Shown one piece after another: positions 24,488-33,362 of a stretch of DNA of 62,917 nt. The position numbers and the translations under genes were made by a program. The stretch is taken from NCBI GenBank assembly GCA_002391275.1, contig DGSC01000052.1, positions 1-62,917 of the forward strand, written 5' to 3'. The notes below the pieces were generated by a model. It was not told the DNA's origin. It searched no databases and saw only the letters and a list, made by a program, of their open reading frames with translations. Source of the stretch: Prevotellaceae bacterium UBA4372 (GTDB taxonomy: Bacteria; Bacteroidota; Bacteroidia; Bacteroidales; Bacteroidaceae). The first letter of the stretch is position 1, and every line of letters begins with the position of its first letter.

Positions 24488-24495
24488 CAAAGGTA
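24488..24495 (-). promoter_or_regulatory. -7 promoter box of the polytopic membrane protein gene
   Basis: The minus strand reads TACCTTTG. Its closeness to the start (12 bases) decides the choice of the ATG at 24475 and implies a very short leader. Confidence 0.6.
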
Positions 24496-24557
24496 CTCTT
24501 TTTTACTTATTCCAATGGCTGTTTGCCACTTTTTTGTTTAGAAATCAAATATTTTTT

Positions 24558-24572
24558 CTGACATCTTGTCAG
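24558..24572. promoter_or_regulatory. Perfect inverted repeat upstream of groESL
   Basis: CTGACATCTTGTCAG: 6-bp arms around TCT, 186 bases before the groES start. The core GACATCTTGTC differs by one base from GACATTTTGTC upstream of hsp20. It is a candidate operator for heat-shock control. The CIRCE element of HrcA is not seen in the 260-base groES upstream region. Confidence 0.45.
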
Positions 24573-24757
24573 TAAAATCGATTATGGCACACCTTTAGCT
24601 TATCAGAAAGCACACACATACATATATAATAAATAGCGTGTTTGAGCAAGAATGTCTGCACATTATTAAAGATCAATTCACAGGCTATCAAAGCTCAAAA
24701 AACATACACAGCCAAGAACCAACATATATAACAACAAACTCATAAACATCTACAACT

Positions 24758-25030
24758 ATGAAGATTAAACCACTTGCAGACCGAGTTCTCATTGAGCCCG
24801 CACCTGCTGAAGAGAAAACTATCGGCGGCATTATTATCCCCGACACCGCAAAAGAAAAACCATTGCAGGGCACAGTCGTAGCCGTAGGCGGAGGTACCAA
24901 GGACGAAGAGATGGTACTCAAGGCTGGCGACCAAGTACTTTATGGTAAATATGCCGGCACTGAGCTGGAGCACGAAGGCACAAAATACCTCATCATGCGC
25001 CAAAGCGACGTAGTGGCAGTGCTCGCATAA
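24758..25030 (+). CDS. groES: Co-chaperonin GroES
   Basis: Heptameric lid of the GroEL chaperonin, 90 residues. MKIKPLADRVLIEPAPAEEKTIGGIIIPDTAKEKP contains the mobile loop (EEKTIGGIIIP) that contacts GroEL. VLYGKYAGTELEHEGTKYLIMRQSDVVAVL is the conserved C-terminus. It is followed 79 bases later by groEL, forming the usual bicistronic unit. Confidence 0.97.
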   Translation: MKIKPLADRVLIEPAPAEEKTIGGIIIPDTAKEKPLQGTVVAVGGGTKDEEMVLKAGDQVLYGKYAGTELEHEGTKYLIMRQSDVVAVLA

Positions 25031-25109
25031 TATATTTTTCAAGATTTAAGAACTGGCATGAGCCTTTTCTTTAAGAATCGTAGAACCATTAAATCATTCA
25101 AATTTAGTC

Positions 25110-26741
25110 ATGGCAAAAGAAATTAAATTCAACATAGAAGCCCGCGAACAAATGAAGCAGGGCGTGGACCAGCTGGCCAACGCTGTAAAAGTCACCCTTG
25201 GTCCTAAAGGTCGCAACGTTATTATAGAGAAGAAGTTTGGAGCTCCACAGATTACCAAGGACGGTGTGACCGTAGCCAAGGAAATAGAGCTCGCCGACGC
25301 ATTCCAGAATGCCGGTGCACAGCTCGTCAAGAGCGTTGCTTCGAAGACAGGCGACGATGCAGGCGATGGCACAACGACCGCAACCGTTTTGGCTCAAGCC
25401 ATTGTTCGCGAAGGCTTGAAGAACGTCACAGCAGGTGCCAACCCTATGGACCTCAAGCGTGGTATCGACAAGGCTGTTGCTAAAGTCGTAGAGAGCATCA
25501 AGGGCATGAGCGAGCAGGTTGGCGACGACTATGACAAGATTGAGCAAGTAGCAACCGTGAGTGCCAACAACGATCCTGAAATCGGCAAGCTGTTGGCTGA
25601 AGCCATGAAGAAGGTTTCGAAGGACGGTGTCATCACTATCGAGGAAGCCAAAGGCCGCGACACCACCATCGGCGTTGTCGAAGGCATGCAGTTCGACCGC
25701 GGTTATCTGAGCGCCTACTTTGTCACGAACACAGAGAAGATGGAATGCGAGATGGAGAACCCTTATATTCTCATCTACGACAAGAAGATTTCTAACCTGA
25801 AGGATTTCCTCCCCATCCTGGAACCTGCAGTACAAACGGGACGTCCGTTGCTCGTCATTGCAGAGGATGTCGACAGTGAAGCCCTCACAACCCTTGTGGT
25901 CAACCGCCTGCGCGGTCAACTGAAGATTTGTGCCGTCAAGGCTCCTGGCTTCGGCGATCGTCGCAAGGCCATGTTGGAGGACATCGCTGTTCTGACAGGC
26001 GGCGTTGTCATCAGTGAAGAGAAGGGCTTGAAGCTCGAACAGGCCACTATTGAGATGCTTGGCAGTGCTGACAAAGTGACCATTTCAAAGGACAACACCA
26101 CCATTGTCAGCGGTCATGGCCAGAGTGAACTCATCAAGGACCGTATCAACCAAATAAAGAACGAAATCCAGAACACTACCAGCAGCTATGACAAGGAAAA
26201 GCTTCAGGAACGTCTGGCCAAGCTCTCGGGTGGCGTTGCAGTGCTCTACGTTGGAGCTCCTTCCGAGACAGAGATGAAAGAGAAGAAAGACCGCGTAGAC
26301 GATGCTCTCTGTGCTACCCGCGCTGCCATCGAAGAAGGTATTATCCCTGGAGGCGGTGTTGCTTACATCCGTGCCATCAAGGCCTTGGACGGTCTGCAGG
26401 GTGAGAATGCCGACGAGACAACAGGTATTCGCATCGTGGAGCGTGCCATCGAGGAGCCTCTGCGTCAGATTGTAGAGAATGCCGGTCTCGAAGGTAGTGT
26501 TGTCGTGAACCAAGTCAAGGGCGAAGAGGGCGACTATGGTTACAATGCTCGTGCCGATCGCTATGAAGATTTGCGTAAGGCTGGTATCATCGATCCTGCC
26601 AAGGTTGCACGCGTTGCACTGGAGAACGCAGCCAGCATCGCTGGCATGTTCCTCACAACAGAGTGTGTTATCTGCGACGCTAAGGAGGAAAAGCCTGAGA
26701 TGCCTATGGGCGGTGCTCCTGGCATGGGCGGCATGATGTAA
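25110..26741 (+). CDS. groEL: Chaperonin GroEL
   Basis: 60-kDa ATP-driven protein-folding chamber of 543 residues. N-terminus MAKEIKFNIEAREQMKQGVD, ATP-binding GDGTTTATVLAQAIV, the apical domain, and conserved AGDDAGD-like and GGGVAYIRAI motifs in normal order. The C-terminus ends in the Gly/Met tail (PMGGAPGMGGMM) typical of GroEL. A strong terminator lies 26 bases downstream. Confidence 0.98.
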   Translation: MAKEIKFNIEAREQMKQGVDQLANAVKVTLGPKGRNVIIEKKFGAPQITKDGVTVAKEIELADAFQNAGAQLVKSVASKTGDDAGDGTTTATVLAQAIVREGLKNVTAGANPMDLKRGIDKAVAKVVESIKGMSEQVGDDYDKIEQVATVSANNDPEIGKLLAEAMKKVSKDGVITIEEAKGRDTTIGVVEGMQFDRGYLSAYFVTNTEKMECEMENPYILIYDKKISNLKDFLPILEPAVQTGRPLLVIAEDVDSEALTTLVVNRLRGQLKICAVKAPGFGDRRKAMLEDIAVLTGGVVISEEKGLKLEQATIEMLGSADKVTISKDNTTIVSGHGQSELIKDRINQIKNEIQNTTSSYDKEKLQERLAKLSGGVAVLYVGAPSETEMKEKKDRVDDALCATRAAIEEGIIPGGGVAYIRAIKALDGLQGENADETTGIRIVERAIEEPLRQIVENAGLEGSVVVNQVKGEEGDYGYNARADRYEDLRKAGIIDPAKVARVALENAASIAGMFLTTECVICDAKEEKPEMPMGGAPGMGGMM

Positions 26742-26766
26742 AAGGAAACGAACATATATTGTCAAC

Positions 26767-26804
26767 AAAAAAACTCGCAAGCTGTTTGGCTTGCGAGTTT
26801 TTTT
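26767..26804 (+). terminator. Terminator of groESL
   Basis: ACTCGCAAGC/GCTTGCGAGT stem with a six-base loop, followed by a run of seven T residues. Confidence 0.92.
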
Positions 26805-27180
26805 GTACACAGGTAGAGCCGGACAACGATACAGAAGCGCTCCCTCTCAGTACAATAATGCAAAAAAAGGGAAAGACATTCCACAGATTCGACTATTGAA
26901 AGTCTACGGCTCAAATCATTCTACGACTTGAGCCGTAACCTTATCTAATCGGAAAGGAAATAGGACAGCGACAAAATGGCGCAGGAGATGACAAAAGTTC
27001 TCCCTGGAAAGACATTTTGTCATTGATAATTAAATGATTAAACCACCTAAGTGCCTTGGCACGCTTATTGCTAAATAATGGTTGTCGAAGCGAAGCGAAC
27101 AGCCAAACACTGACAACGCAAACAGCGACAAACGAACAAGAACTTAAAGTATAACCATTAAATTATAGGAGGTTAAAACT
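26805..27180 (+). promoter_or_regulatory. hsp20 upstream region with inverted repeats
   Basis: A 376-base gene-free stretch. It holds GACAAAATG at 26970-26978 and CATTTTGTC at 27013-27021, a perfect 9-bp inverted pair 34 bases apart. Around the second arm is GACATTTTGTC (27011-27021), nearly the same as the groES core. A TAGGAGG Shine-Dalgarno sits 9 bases before the hsp20 ATG. No clear TAnnTTTG box is seen. Confidence 0.45.
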
Positions 27181-27600
27181 ATGTTACCAGTAATGTTTAA
27201 AAACAGTTGGTTCCCGACAGTATTTGATGATTTCTTCAACACCGAGATGACAACTCAGCGCACGGCGCCTGCCGTCAACGTCAAGGAAGACGAAAACACA
27301 TATACCATGGAAGTGGCATCTCCTGGTCTGAAGAAAGAGTTCTGCCGCATCAACATCAACGAAGACGGCAACTTGAATGTTGCTATCGAGAATAAGTTTG
27401 AGCATAAAGAAGAGAACAAGAAGGAACATTATCTCCGTCGTGAATTCTCTTACACCAACTATCAACAGGCTTACACCCTGCCTGAAGATGTCGACAAGAC
27501 GGGAATAACAGCTAAGGTGGAAGATGGAATCCTGACTATTGTTCTGCCTAAGATTAAGAAAGAGGAAACGAAAGTCACCCGCCATATTGAGATTGCCTGA
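27181..27600 (+). CDS. Hsp20/alpha-crystallin small heat-shock protein
   Basis: Holdase chaperone of 139 residues that binds unfolding proteins. The alpha-crystallin domain spans about 28-130: PAVNVKEDENTYTMEVASPGLKKEFC, then LRREFSYTNYQQAYTLPEDVD and the conserved A-x-x-x-G-I-L motif as AKVEDGILTIVLPK. The start follows a strong TAGGAGG ribosome site. It stands alone between two terminators, downstream of groESL. Confidence 0.95.
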   Translation: MLPVMFKNSWFPTVFDDFFNTEMTTQRTAPAVNVKEDENTYTMEVASPGLKKEFCRININEDGNLNVAIENKFEHKEENKKEHYLRREFSYTNYQQAYTLPEDVDKTGITAKVEDGILTIVLPKIKKEETKVTRHIEIA

Positions 27601-27669
27601 CATTCAGAGCCTTCTCTTACCCATTAACGCCCATAGGGCGTAAGGAGACTTTCATTCAGCCAGCTTTGC

Positions 27670-27709
27670 AAGGGACTGTGCCAAGATTATTGGCATAGTC
27701 CCTTTTTTT
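27670..27709 (+). terminator. Terminator of hsp20
   Basis: AAGGGACTGTGCCA/TGGCATAGTCCCTT hairpin with a T-run, 70 bases after the hsp20 stop. Bases 27601-27669 and 27710-27859 hold no gene. Confidence 0.9.
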
Positions 27710-27859
27710 GTGTGTTTTGCTTTTACACAGCATCTACAACAAGGTTTAGCCACCAACGATAGATATAAAAATGGAAACAGAAATTATGAATAGAAGCCCC
27801 GAGCCAAATAAATGCTTGAGTCAGTATCTGCCCTAATATCGAAGAAATAAAATGTGATT

Positions 27860-27893
27860 TTTGTGCGGCTAAAAGAAAAAAAACTTACCTTTG
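27860..27893 (+). promoter_or_regulatory. Promoter of the hexosaminidase gene
   Basis: TTTG at 27860-27863 (possible -33) and TACCTTTG at 27886-27893 (-7, exact TAnnTTTG). The 22-base gap between them is at the long end for this promoter class. Confidence 0.6.
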
Positions 27894-27982
27894 TGCCCAG
27901 AAGCCTCTTGGAAGCAACAGGTTCGTAGGCACAAAAGAACCCTTGTCAACAGACCTATAAAAACAACCTAACAAATACAACG

Positions 27983-29944
27983 ATGAAAAAGTGGACATAC
28001 ACCTTCTTAGCCTTGCTGTTAACACTTACTCCTCTTTCAGCACAGACAAACGCCCCCAATCCATGTCCTGCCACAATCCCGGCGATAAGCATGTGGAAAG
28101 GAGGACAAGGCTTCATGCAACTGACCAATGAAAGCCGCATCTTGTGTCGGGACAGCCGCTTGCGCGCCGCTTCAATAGCTTTGGCGGAAGGCATGAAGGC
28201 TTTAACAGGCGTGACATTGACTGTCGCAGAAGACGGGAAAGCCTCTGAAGGTGACATCATATTTGCCTACAAGTCAACCAAGAGACTTGGCGAAGAAGGC
28301 TACACGATAGACATAAGGAAAAACGTAAGCATTGAGGCCGAGCGACGTGGAGCCATTCATGCGGCTCAGACTTTGCTGCAAATGATAGCAAAAAACTCAC
28401 GTGACGCCAAGCTTCCCATCCTGCCCAGAGGACAGATTACCGACCGACCAGATTATCCTGTACGCGGATTGATGCTCGATTGTGGACGTAAGTCCATCCC
28501 GCTAAGCTACCTTCAGCATCTTGTGAAAACAATGGCCTACTACAAGATGAACACCTTGCACATACACCTCAACGACAATGGCTTTCCTGCATATTTCAAC
28601 GACAATTGGGATGAAACTTATGCGGCGTTTCGTCTCGAAAGCGAACTTTTCCCAGGCCTCACGGCTGAAGATGGCAGTTACACAAAAGACGAATTCCGCC
28701 AATTTATCCTTGATGCCGAAAGGTTAGGAGTAGAAATCATACCAGAGATAGACGTCCCTGCCCACAGCTTAGCTTTCACTCACTATCGCCCGTCACTGGG
28801 GTCTAAAGAATTTGGCAGAGACCATCTCGACCTTTCCAACCCCGATGTGATTCCTTTCCTCGATAGTCTTTTTGCCGAATATATCGGAGGCCCCAATCCT
28901 GTCTTCGCTGGTCCGTATGTACACATCGGCACTGACGAGTACAGCAATGCCCGGAAAGAGACCGTAGAGCAGTTCCGCAGTCTATCGAGCCATCTCATCC
29001 AAACAGTGGAATCGCATGGCAAGAAAGCAGCCTTATGGGGTTCTCTTACTCATGCAAAAGGCGATACGCCAGTGAAAATAGACGACGTGCTTATGTATTG
29101 TTGGTCCAATGGCTATGCCAATCCAGATTCCATGAGAAGCTTAGGCTATCAACTGATCAGCATCCCCGACGGCATGACTTATATCGTCCCTGCTGCCGGC
29201 TACTACTATGACTATTTGAATATCCCCTATCTTTACCGCAAGTGGACTCCTGCACATATAGGCAATAATCATTTTCCGGAACGTGACCCACAGATACGAG
29301 GCGGAATGTTTGCCGTCTGGAACGATATCGTAGGCAATGGCATAGCTGTTGACGACATTCACCATCGTTTGTTTCCAGCTCTACAGGTCATTGCCGAGAA
29401 GACTTGGCGGGCCGACACATTACGCTCATTTGACCAATGGCACCAACTTGCAACCATGACGGGCGAAGCGCCATCAGTGAATGATCTCGGTCGCTACCCC
29501 AGAGGCATCGTACTTAGCCAACCTCGAGTGGAACCGTCATCAACACGGGAAATCCCCTTCATCGGATGGCCTTATCGTGTAAGCTTCGATATCAAGGCTG
29601 AAGCGGAGAAGCTTGGCACAGCTCTTTTCCGCAACAAAGATGCCGAGTTCTACCTTGCCGACCCCGTAACAGGGCGCCTTGGTTTCATCAGAGACGGCTA
29701 CCTTTTCAGCTTCCGCCACGCACTACATCCTGGAACTAATGAGCACATAGCCATTGAAGGCGACAACTCCGAAACGCGACTTTATGTCAATGGTAAGCTT
29801 GTGCAAACCTTGGCACCAGAGCCTCGGCTGTTCCCCCACAACAAACCATTCAAAATGATAAGAACGCTGAAATTCCCTCTGGCAACGACCGATGCACATC
29901 TTCGAAGCATGGTCACCAACCTGAAGGTGGAAAACATAGAATAA
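27983..29944 (+). CDS. Secreted beta-N-acetylhexosaminidase, GH20
   Basis: Removes terminal GlcNAc/GalNAc from glycans, exported or lipid-free periplasmic. 653 residues: signal peptide ending LSAQ; GH20 N-terminal domain (about 30-150, ending ERRGAIHAAQTLLQMI); GH20 TIM barrel from RGLMLDCGRKSIPLSYLQHL. MNTLHIHLNDN and the catalytic pair Asp318-Glu319 in HIGTDEYSN are present. The last ~130 residues (PYRVSFDIKAEAEKLG, LYVNGKLVQTL) look like a concanavalin-type carbohydrate-binding domain. The double esterase gene follows 39 bases later, so the two are likely cotranscribed and act on the same sialylated or mucin-type glycans (inference). Confidence 0.93.
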   Translation: MKKWTYTFLALLLTLTPLSAQTNAPNPCPATIPAISMWKGGQGFMQLTNESRILCRDSRLRAASIALAEGMKALTGVTLTVAEDGKASEGDIIFAYKSTKRLGEEGYTIDIRKNVSIEAERRGAIHAAQTLLQMIAKNSRDAKLPILPRGQITDRPDYPVRGLMLDCGRKSIPLSYLQHLVKTMAYYKMNTLHIHLNDNGFPAYFNDNWDETYAAFRLESELFPGLTAEDGSYTKDEFRQFILDAERLGVEIIPEIDVPAHSLAFTHYRPSLGSKEFGRDHLDLSNPDVIPFLDSLFAEYIGGPNPVFAGPYVHIGTDEYSNARKETVEQFRSLSSHLIQTVESHGKKAALWGSLTHAKGDTPVKIDDVLMYCWSNGYANPDSMRSLGYQLISIPDGMTYIVPAAGYYYDYLNIPYLYRKWTPAHIGNNHFPERDPQIRGGMFAVWNDIVGNGIAVDDIHHRLFPALQVIAEKTWRADTLRSFDQWHQLATMTGEAPSVNDLGRYPRGIVLSQPRVEPSSTREIPFIGWPYRVSFDIKAEAEKLGTALFRNKDAEFYLADPVTGRLGFIRDGYLFSFRHALHPGTNEHIAIEGDNSETRLYVNGKLVQTLAPEPRLFPHNKPFKMIRTLKFPLATTDAHLRSMVTNLKVENIE

Positions 29945-29983
29945 TCAACCTCATAACCTAACAACTTCATAACCTCACCTTTA

Positions 29984-32260
29984 ATGAACCATAGACTGCT
30001 CTTTACTTTCGTTCTCTTAGCGTTTGCCCTGACATCCCAGGCTGCATCGCACAAACGGCACGACAGCCCTCCTCCCACACGCATAGCCTGCGTAGGCAAC
30101 AGCGTCACCTATGGGTATGGACTCGCCGACCGCGAGCACGACGCCTATCCCGTTCGTCTCCAGTCGATGCTCGACGCCAAGTATGGGGCCGGCAAGTTCT
30201 ACGTGGGCAATTTCGGGCATTCGGGGGCCACGTTACTATCGAAAGGACACAGACCATACATTCATGAACCTGAATTCAGGCAAGCTCTCGATTTCAAGCC
30301 CGACTGGGTTGTAATACACTTAGGGCTCAACGACACCGATCCGCGCAACTGGCCCGACTGGAAGGAAGAGTTCATCCCCGACTATCGAGCTTTGATCGAC
30401 TCGTTCATGGTCGTTAACCCAGATGCGCGAATCCTCATCTGCAAGATGACGCCCATTTTCGACCGCCATCCCCGCTTCCAGAGCGGTACACGCGACTGGC
30501 ATGCCCAAATTCAGCAAGCTATCGAACAAGTGGCATTCGGCGCTCATGTGCAACTGATCGACCTCTACACACCTCTTCATTCCCGCCCCGACCTTTTCCC
30601 CGATGCCCTCCACCCTAATCCCGAAGGCGCTAAAATCTTGGCACAGACCGTCTTCGCGGCCCTTACGGGCGACTATGGAGGCCTTCAGCTGCCTCCACTC
30701 TACAGCAACGGAATGGTACTGCCGCGCGACGAACACCTCCTGATCGAGGGACAGGCCAATGCCCGCCAAAGCATTCACGGAGTACTCAGCAAAGGCCGCA
30801 AGGTAGTGAAAGAATGTAGCGCATTCACGCGAGCCGATGGCTCCTGGAGCATCGAACTGGACCACATGCAAGCAGGAGGACCTTACACGCTCACGCTTAC
30901 GTCCACACCCTTGCGGCCAGGCGATTACCAGCTTTATTATCCCAGCCACTACCCTTTCGACCTTCTTGGCTTAAAACCTAAGGACAAAAATGCTGCAAAA
31001 GCAGAAAAGCTCGTCATCGACTCCATCTTTTTCGGCGATGTCTGGCTGGCCAGCGGGCAGTCGAACATGGAACTGCGCGTCGACCAGTGCAACACACTTG
31101 AACAGGACATCGCCGATGCCCGCAGGCTAAGCCATAGGATACATCTCTACAACATGCCTGCCCGGGCCAGGACAGACGCTGTAGCATGGCCCGACAGCGT
31201 ACTGCGCTTCACCAACCAACTCCGGCACATGGATTTCCAAGGATGGACAGAGGCCACACCCGAGGCGGTGGCGGCCTTCTCTGCCGTAGCGTTCAACTTC
31301 GCCCGGGTCTTGGCCGACAGCCTCCCGCACATCCCCATTGGCATCATATGCAATGCCGTAGGCGGTTCCACCACTGAATCGTGGATCGACCGCGCCACCC
31401 TCGAACGCCATATCCCCAACATCCTTGCCTCCTGGCGCATTGGCGACTACGGCCAGCCATGGGCACGAGGCCGCATGAGCCAGAACATCGCCATGGCACT
31501 GAACAAAGAAAGCACAGCCTACAACCCCCTACAACGTCACCCCTACGAGCCCGCCTACCTCTTCGAAGCCGCCATAGCGCCCCTGCAACACTTCCCTATC
31601 AAGGGCGTCCTCTGGTACCAAGGCGAGTCCAACACCCACAACACAGAACTCCACGACCGCCTCTTCACCCTCCTTCAACAGTCGTGGCGCCGTTTCTTCG
31701 CCCGCCGATGGCAGTGCGAGTTCCAGAGCAAGCCACAGCTCCCCTTCTACCTCGTCCAGCTCTCCAGCCTGCCACGGCCATCGTGGCCAGCCTTTCGCAA
31801 CAGCCAACGCCTCCTGGCTAGCAAACTGCCCTACACATGGATGGCAGTCACCGCCGACCTCGGCGACCCTTCCGACGTCCACTACCGCACGAAGCGGCCC
31901 GTAGGCCAACGCCTCGCTCTGCAAGCCCTCCGCCACACCTATGGCCACAACCTCGTCAGCGAAGGGCCCGTCGTCGTGCGCGCCAGCGCCGCCAACCCCG
32001 GAACGCCCAACGCCTACGTGACCCTCCACCTCAGCAACGCCCATGGCCTCTACGCTTCGCAGGGCTTCGAGCTCGCAGGGCCCGACGGCATATTCCACAC
32101 CGCCCAAGTCCACGTCATCGGCACCACGCTACGGCTCTCATCCCCCCACGTAGCTTGGCCTGTAGCCGTGCGCTACGCTTGGAGCCCCGTCACCCATGCC
32201 GACCTCCACAACGACGCCGGCCTCCCCGCCTCTACATTCCTGATAGAGGTGGAAAATTGA
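29984..32260 (+). CDS. Double esterase: SGNH hydrolase + sialate O-acetylesterase domain
   Basis: 758 residues with signal peptide (LLFTFVLLAFALTSQA). First half: SGNH/GDSL hydrolase with IACVGNSVTYGYGL (Ser about residue 38), HLGLNDTDPRNWPD and DALHPNPEGAKI (Asp-x-x-His). Second half: sialate O-acetylesterase domain with DVWLASGQSNMEL (Ser near 360), CNAVGGSTTESWID and WYQGESNTHN. Such proteins remove acetyl groups from sialic acid or other sugars, opening glycans to hexosaminidase and sialidase. The 3' third is markedly C-rich (codons mostly ending in C), unlike the gene's beginning. Confidence 0.9.
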   Translation: MNHRLLFTFVLLAFALTSQAASHKRHDSPPPTRIACVGNSVTYGYGLADREHDAYPVRLQSMLDAKYGAGKFYVGNFGHSGATLLSKGHRPYIHEPEFRQALDFKPDWVVIHLGLNDTDPRNWPDWKEEFIPDYRALIDSFMVVNPDARILICKMTPIFDRHPRFQSGTRDWHAQIQQAIEQVAFGAHVQLIDLYTPLHSRPDLFPDALHPNPEGAKILAQTVFAALTGDYGGLQLPPLYSNGMVLPRDEHLLIEGQANARQSIHGVLSKGRKVVKECSAFTRADGSWSIELDHMQAGGPYTLTLTSTPLRPGDYQLYYPSHYPFDLLGLKPKDKNAAKAEKLVIDSIFFGDVWLASGQSNMELRVDQCNTLEQDIADARRLSHRIHLYNMPARARTDAVAWPDSVLRFTNQLRHMDFQGWTEATPEAVAAFSAVAFNFARVLADSLPHIPIGIICNAVGGSTTESWIDRATLERHIPNILASWRIGDYGQPWARGRMSQNIAMALNKESTAYNPLQRHPYEPAYLFEAAIAPLQHFPIKGVLWYQGESNTHNTELHDRLFTLLQQSWRRFFARRWQCEFQSKPQLPFYLVQLSSLPRPSWPAFRNSQRLLASKLPYTWMAVTADLGDPSDVHYRTKRPVGQRLALQALRHTYGHNLVSEGPVVVRASAANPGTPNAYVTLHLSNAHGLYASQGFELAGPDGIFHTAQVHVIGTTLRLSSPHVAWPVAVRYAWSPVTHADLHNDAGLPASTFLIEVEN

Positions 32261-32357
32261 AGCGCCCCCACACGACCACTCCCTCTCGACGCAACACTCC
32301 ATCCCCCCTGCGAAGCGACCTCACAACCACACAACCCCAAAACCCAAAAACCCCACA

Positions 32358-33113
32358 ATGAAACTCATCTCATGGAACGTCAACGGCCTGAGAGCCGTCG
32401 CCGCCAAAGGCTTCAGCGACATCTTTGAACAGCTCGACGCCGACATCTTCTGCCTACAGGAAACAAAACTCCAAGACGGACAAATCCACATGCAGTTCCC
32501 AGGCTACGAAAGCTACTGGAACTATGCCGACAAGAAAGGCTATTCCGGAACAGCCGTCTTCACTCGCCACACACCCACGAACGTCAGCTACGGACTCGGC
32601 ATCGAACAGCACGACCACGAAGGACGCCTCATCACCCTCGAGTTCGAACGCTTCTTCCTTGTCAACGTCTACACGCCCAACGCCCAGGAAGGCCTCCGGC
32701 GCCTCCCCTACCGCCTCGCATGGGACGACGACTTCCGCCACTACCTCGTCCGCCTCGACAGCAAAAAACCCGTGATCGCCTGCGGCGACATGAACGTAGC
32801 TCACCACGAAATAGACCTCAAAAACCCCAACTCCAACCGCAACAACGCAGGCTTCACCCTCCACGAACGCGCCAAGTTCACCGAGCTCCTCCAGGCAGGC
32901 TTCGCCGACGTATGGCGACAGCGAAACCCCAACACCGCCAATGCCTACACCTGGTGGAGCTACAGACGCAACGCCAGAGCCAACAACGCAGGATGGCGCA
33001 TCGACTATTGGCTCGTCTCCCAACGCCTGATGCCCAGCGTCAGCCAAGCCAGCATCCTCAACCTTACCCAAGGGTCAGACCACTGCCCCGTAGAAATTGA
33101 CATCAACCTATGA
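32358..33113 (+). CDS. xth: Exodeoxyribonuclease III / AP endonuclease
   Basis: DNA repair nuclease of 251 residues. LISWNVNGLRAV, FCLQETKLQ (metal-binding Glu), GDMNVAHHEIDL and GSDHCPVEI (Asp-His pair) mark the EEP nuclease family in order. Length matches bacterial ExoA/XthA (about 250). It follows the double esterase by 97 bases without a recognised promoter; a link in function is not expected. Codon use is C-rich like the end of the preceding gene. Confidence 0.96.
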   Translation: MKLISWNVNGLRAVAAKGFSDIFEQLDADIFCLQETKLQDGQIHMQFPGYESYWNYADKKGYSGTAVFTRHTPTNVSYGLGIEQHDHEGRLITLEFERFFLVNVYTPNAQEGLRRLPYRLAWDDDFRHYLVRLDSKKPVIACGDMNVAHHEIDLKNPNSNRNNAGFTLHERAKFTELLQAGFADVWRQRNPNTANAYTWWSYRRNARANNAGWRIDYWLVSQRLMPSVSQASILNLTQGSDHCPVEIDINL

Positions 33114-33328
33114 GAAATAATATAAACCTAACGTCACACTGAGATACATGCATAACGGTTCGACCTACGGGAGGTGTAACTTATATATTAATAATACGCA
33201 AACTATTCGAACGAGAAAAAGAGGCACATATTGTTAATTGCTTGCTAATTCTTCATCATTTTGTGTTGTGAACACTGATAATCTCAAAAAAAAACGCTTT
33301 TATTCTCGTTGTTTCTTTGAATTATTCG

Positions 33329-33336
33329 TAACTTTG
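33329..33336 (+). promoter_or_regulatory. -7 promoter box of the polyketide cluster
   Basis: TAACTTTG, 26 bases before the fabG start. Bases 33114-33328 contain no gene. This is the only clear box seen before 56660, so it may drive much of the cluster. Confidence 0.65.
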
Positions 33337-33362
33337 CACAAAATTATCGAGAAATAGGCAAT

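Noticed and set aside
24496..24757. CIRCE/HrcA operator before groES
   Set aside because: The TTAGCACTC/GAGTGCTAA pair is absent; only the CTGACATCTTGTCAG inverted repeat is seen.
31529..33071. Long readings opposite the double esterase and xth
   Set aside because: They result from the C-rich coding strand, which leaves few stops in antisense frames; no domains are recognisable.
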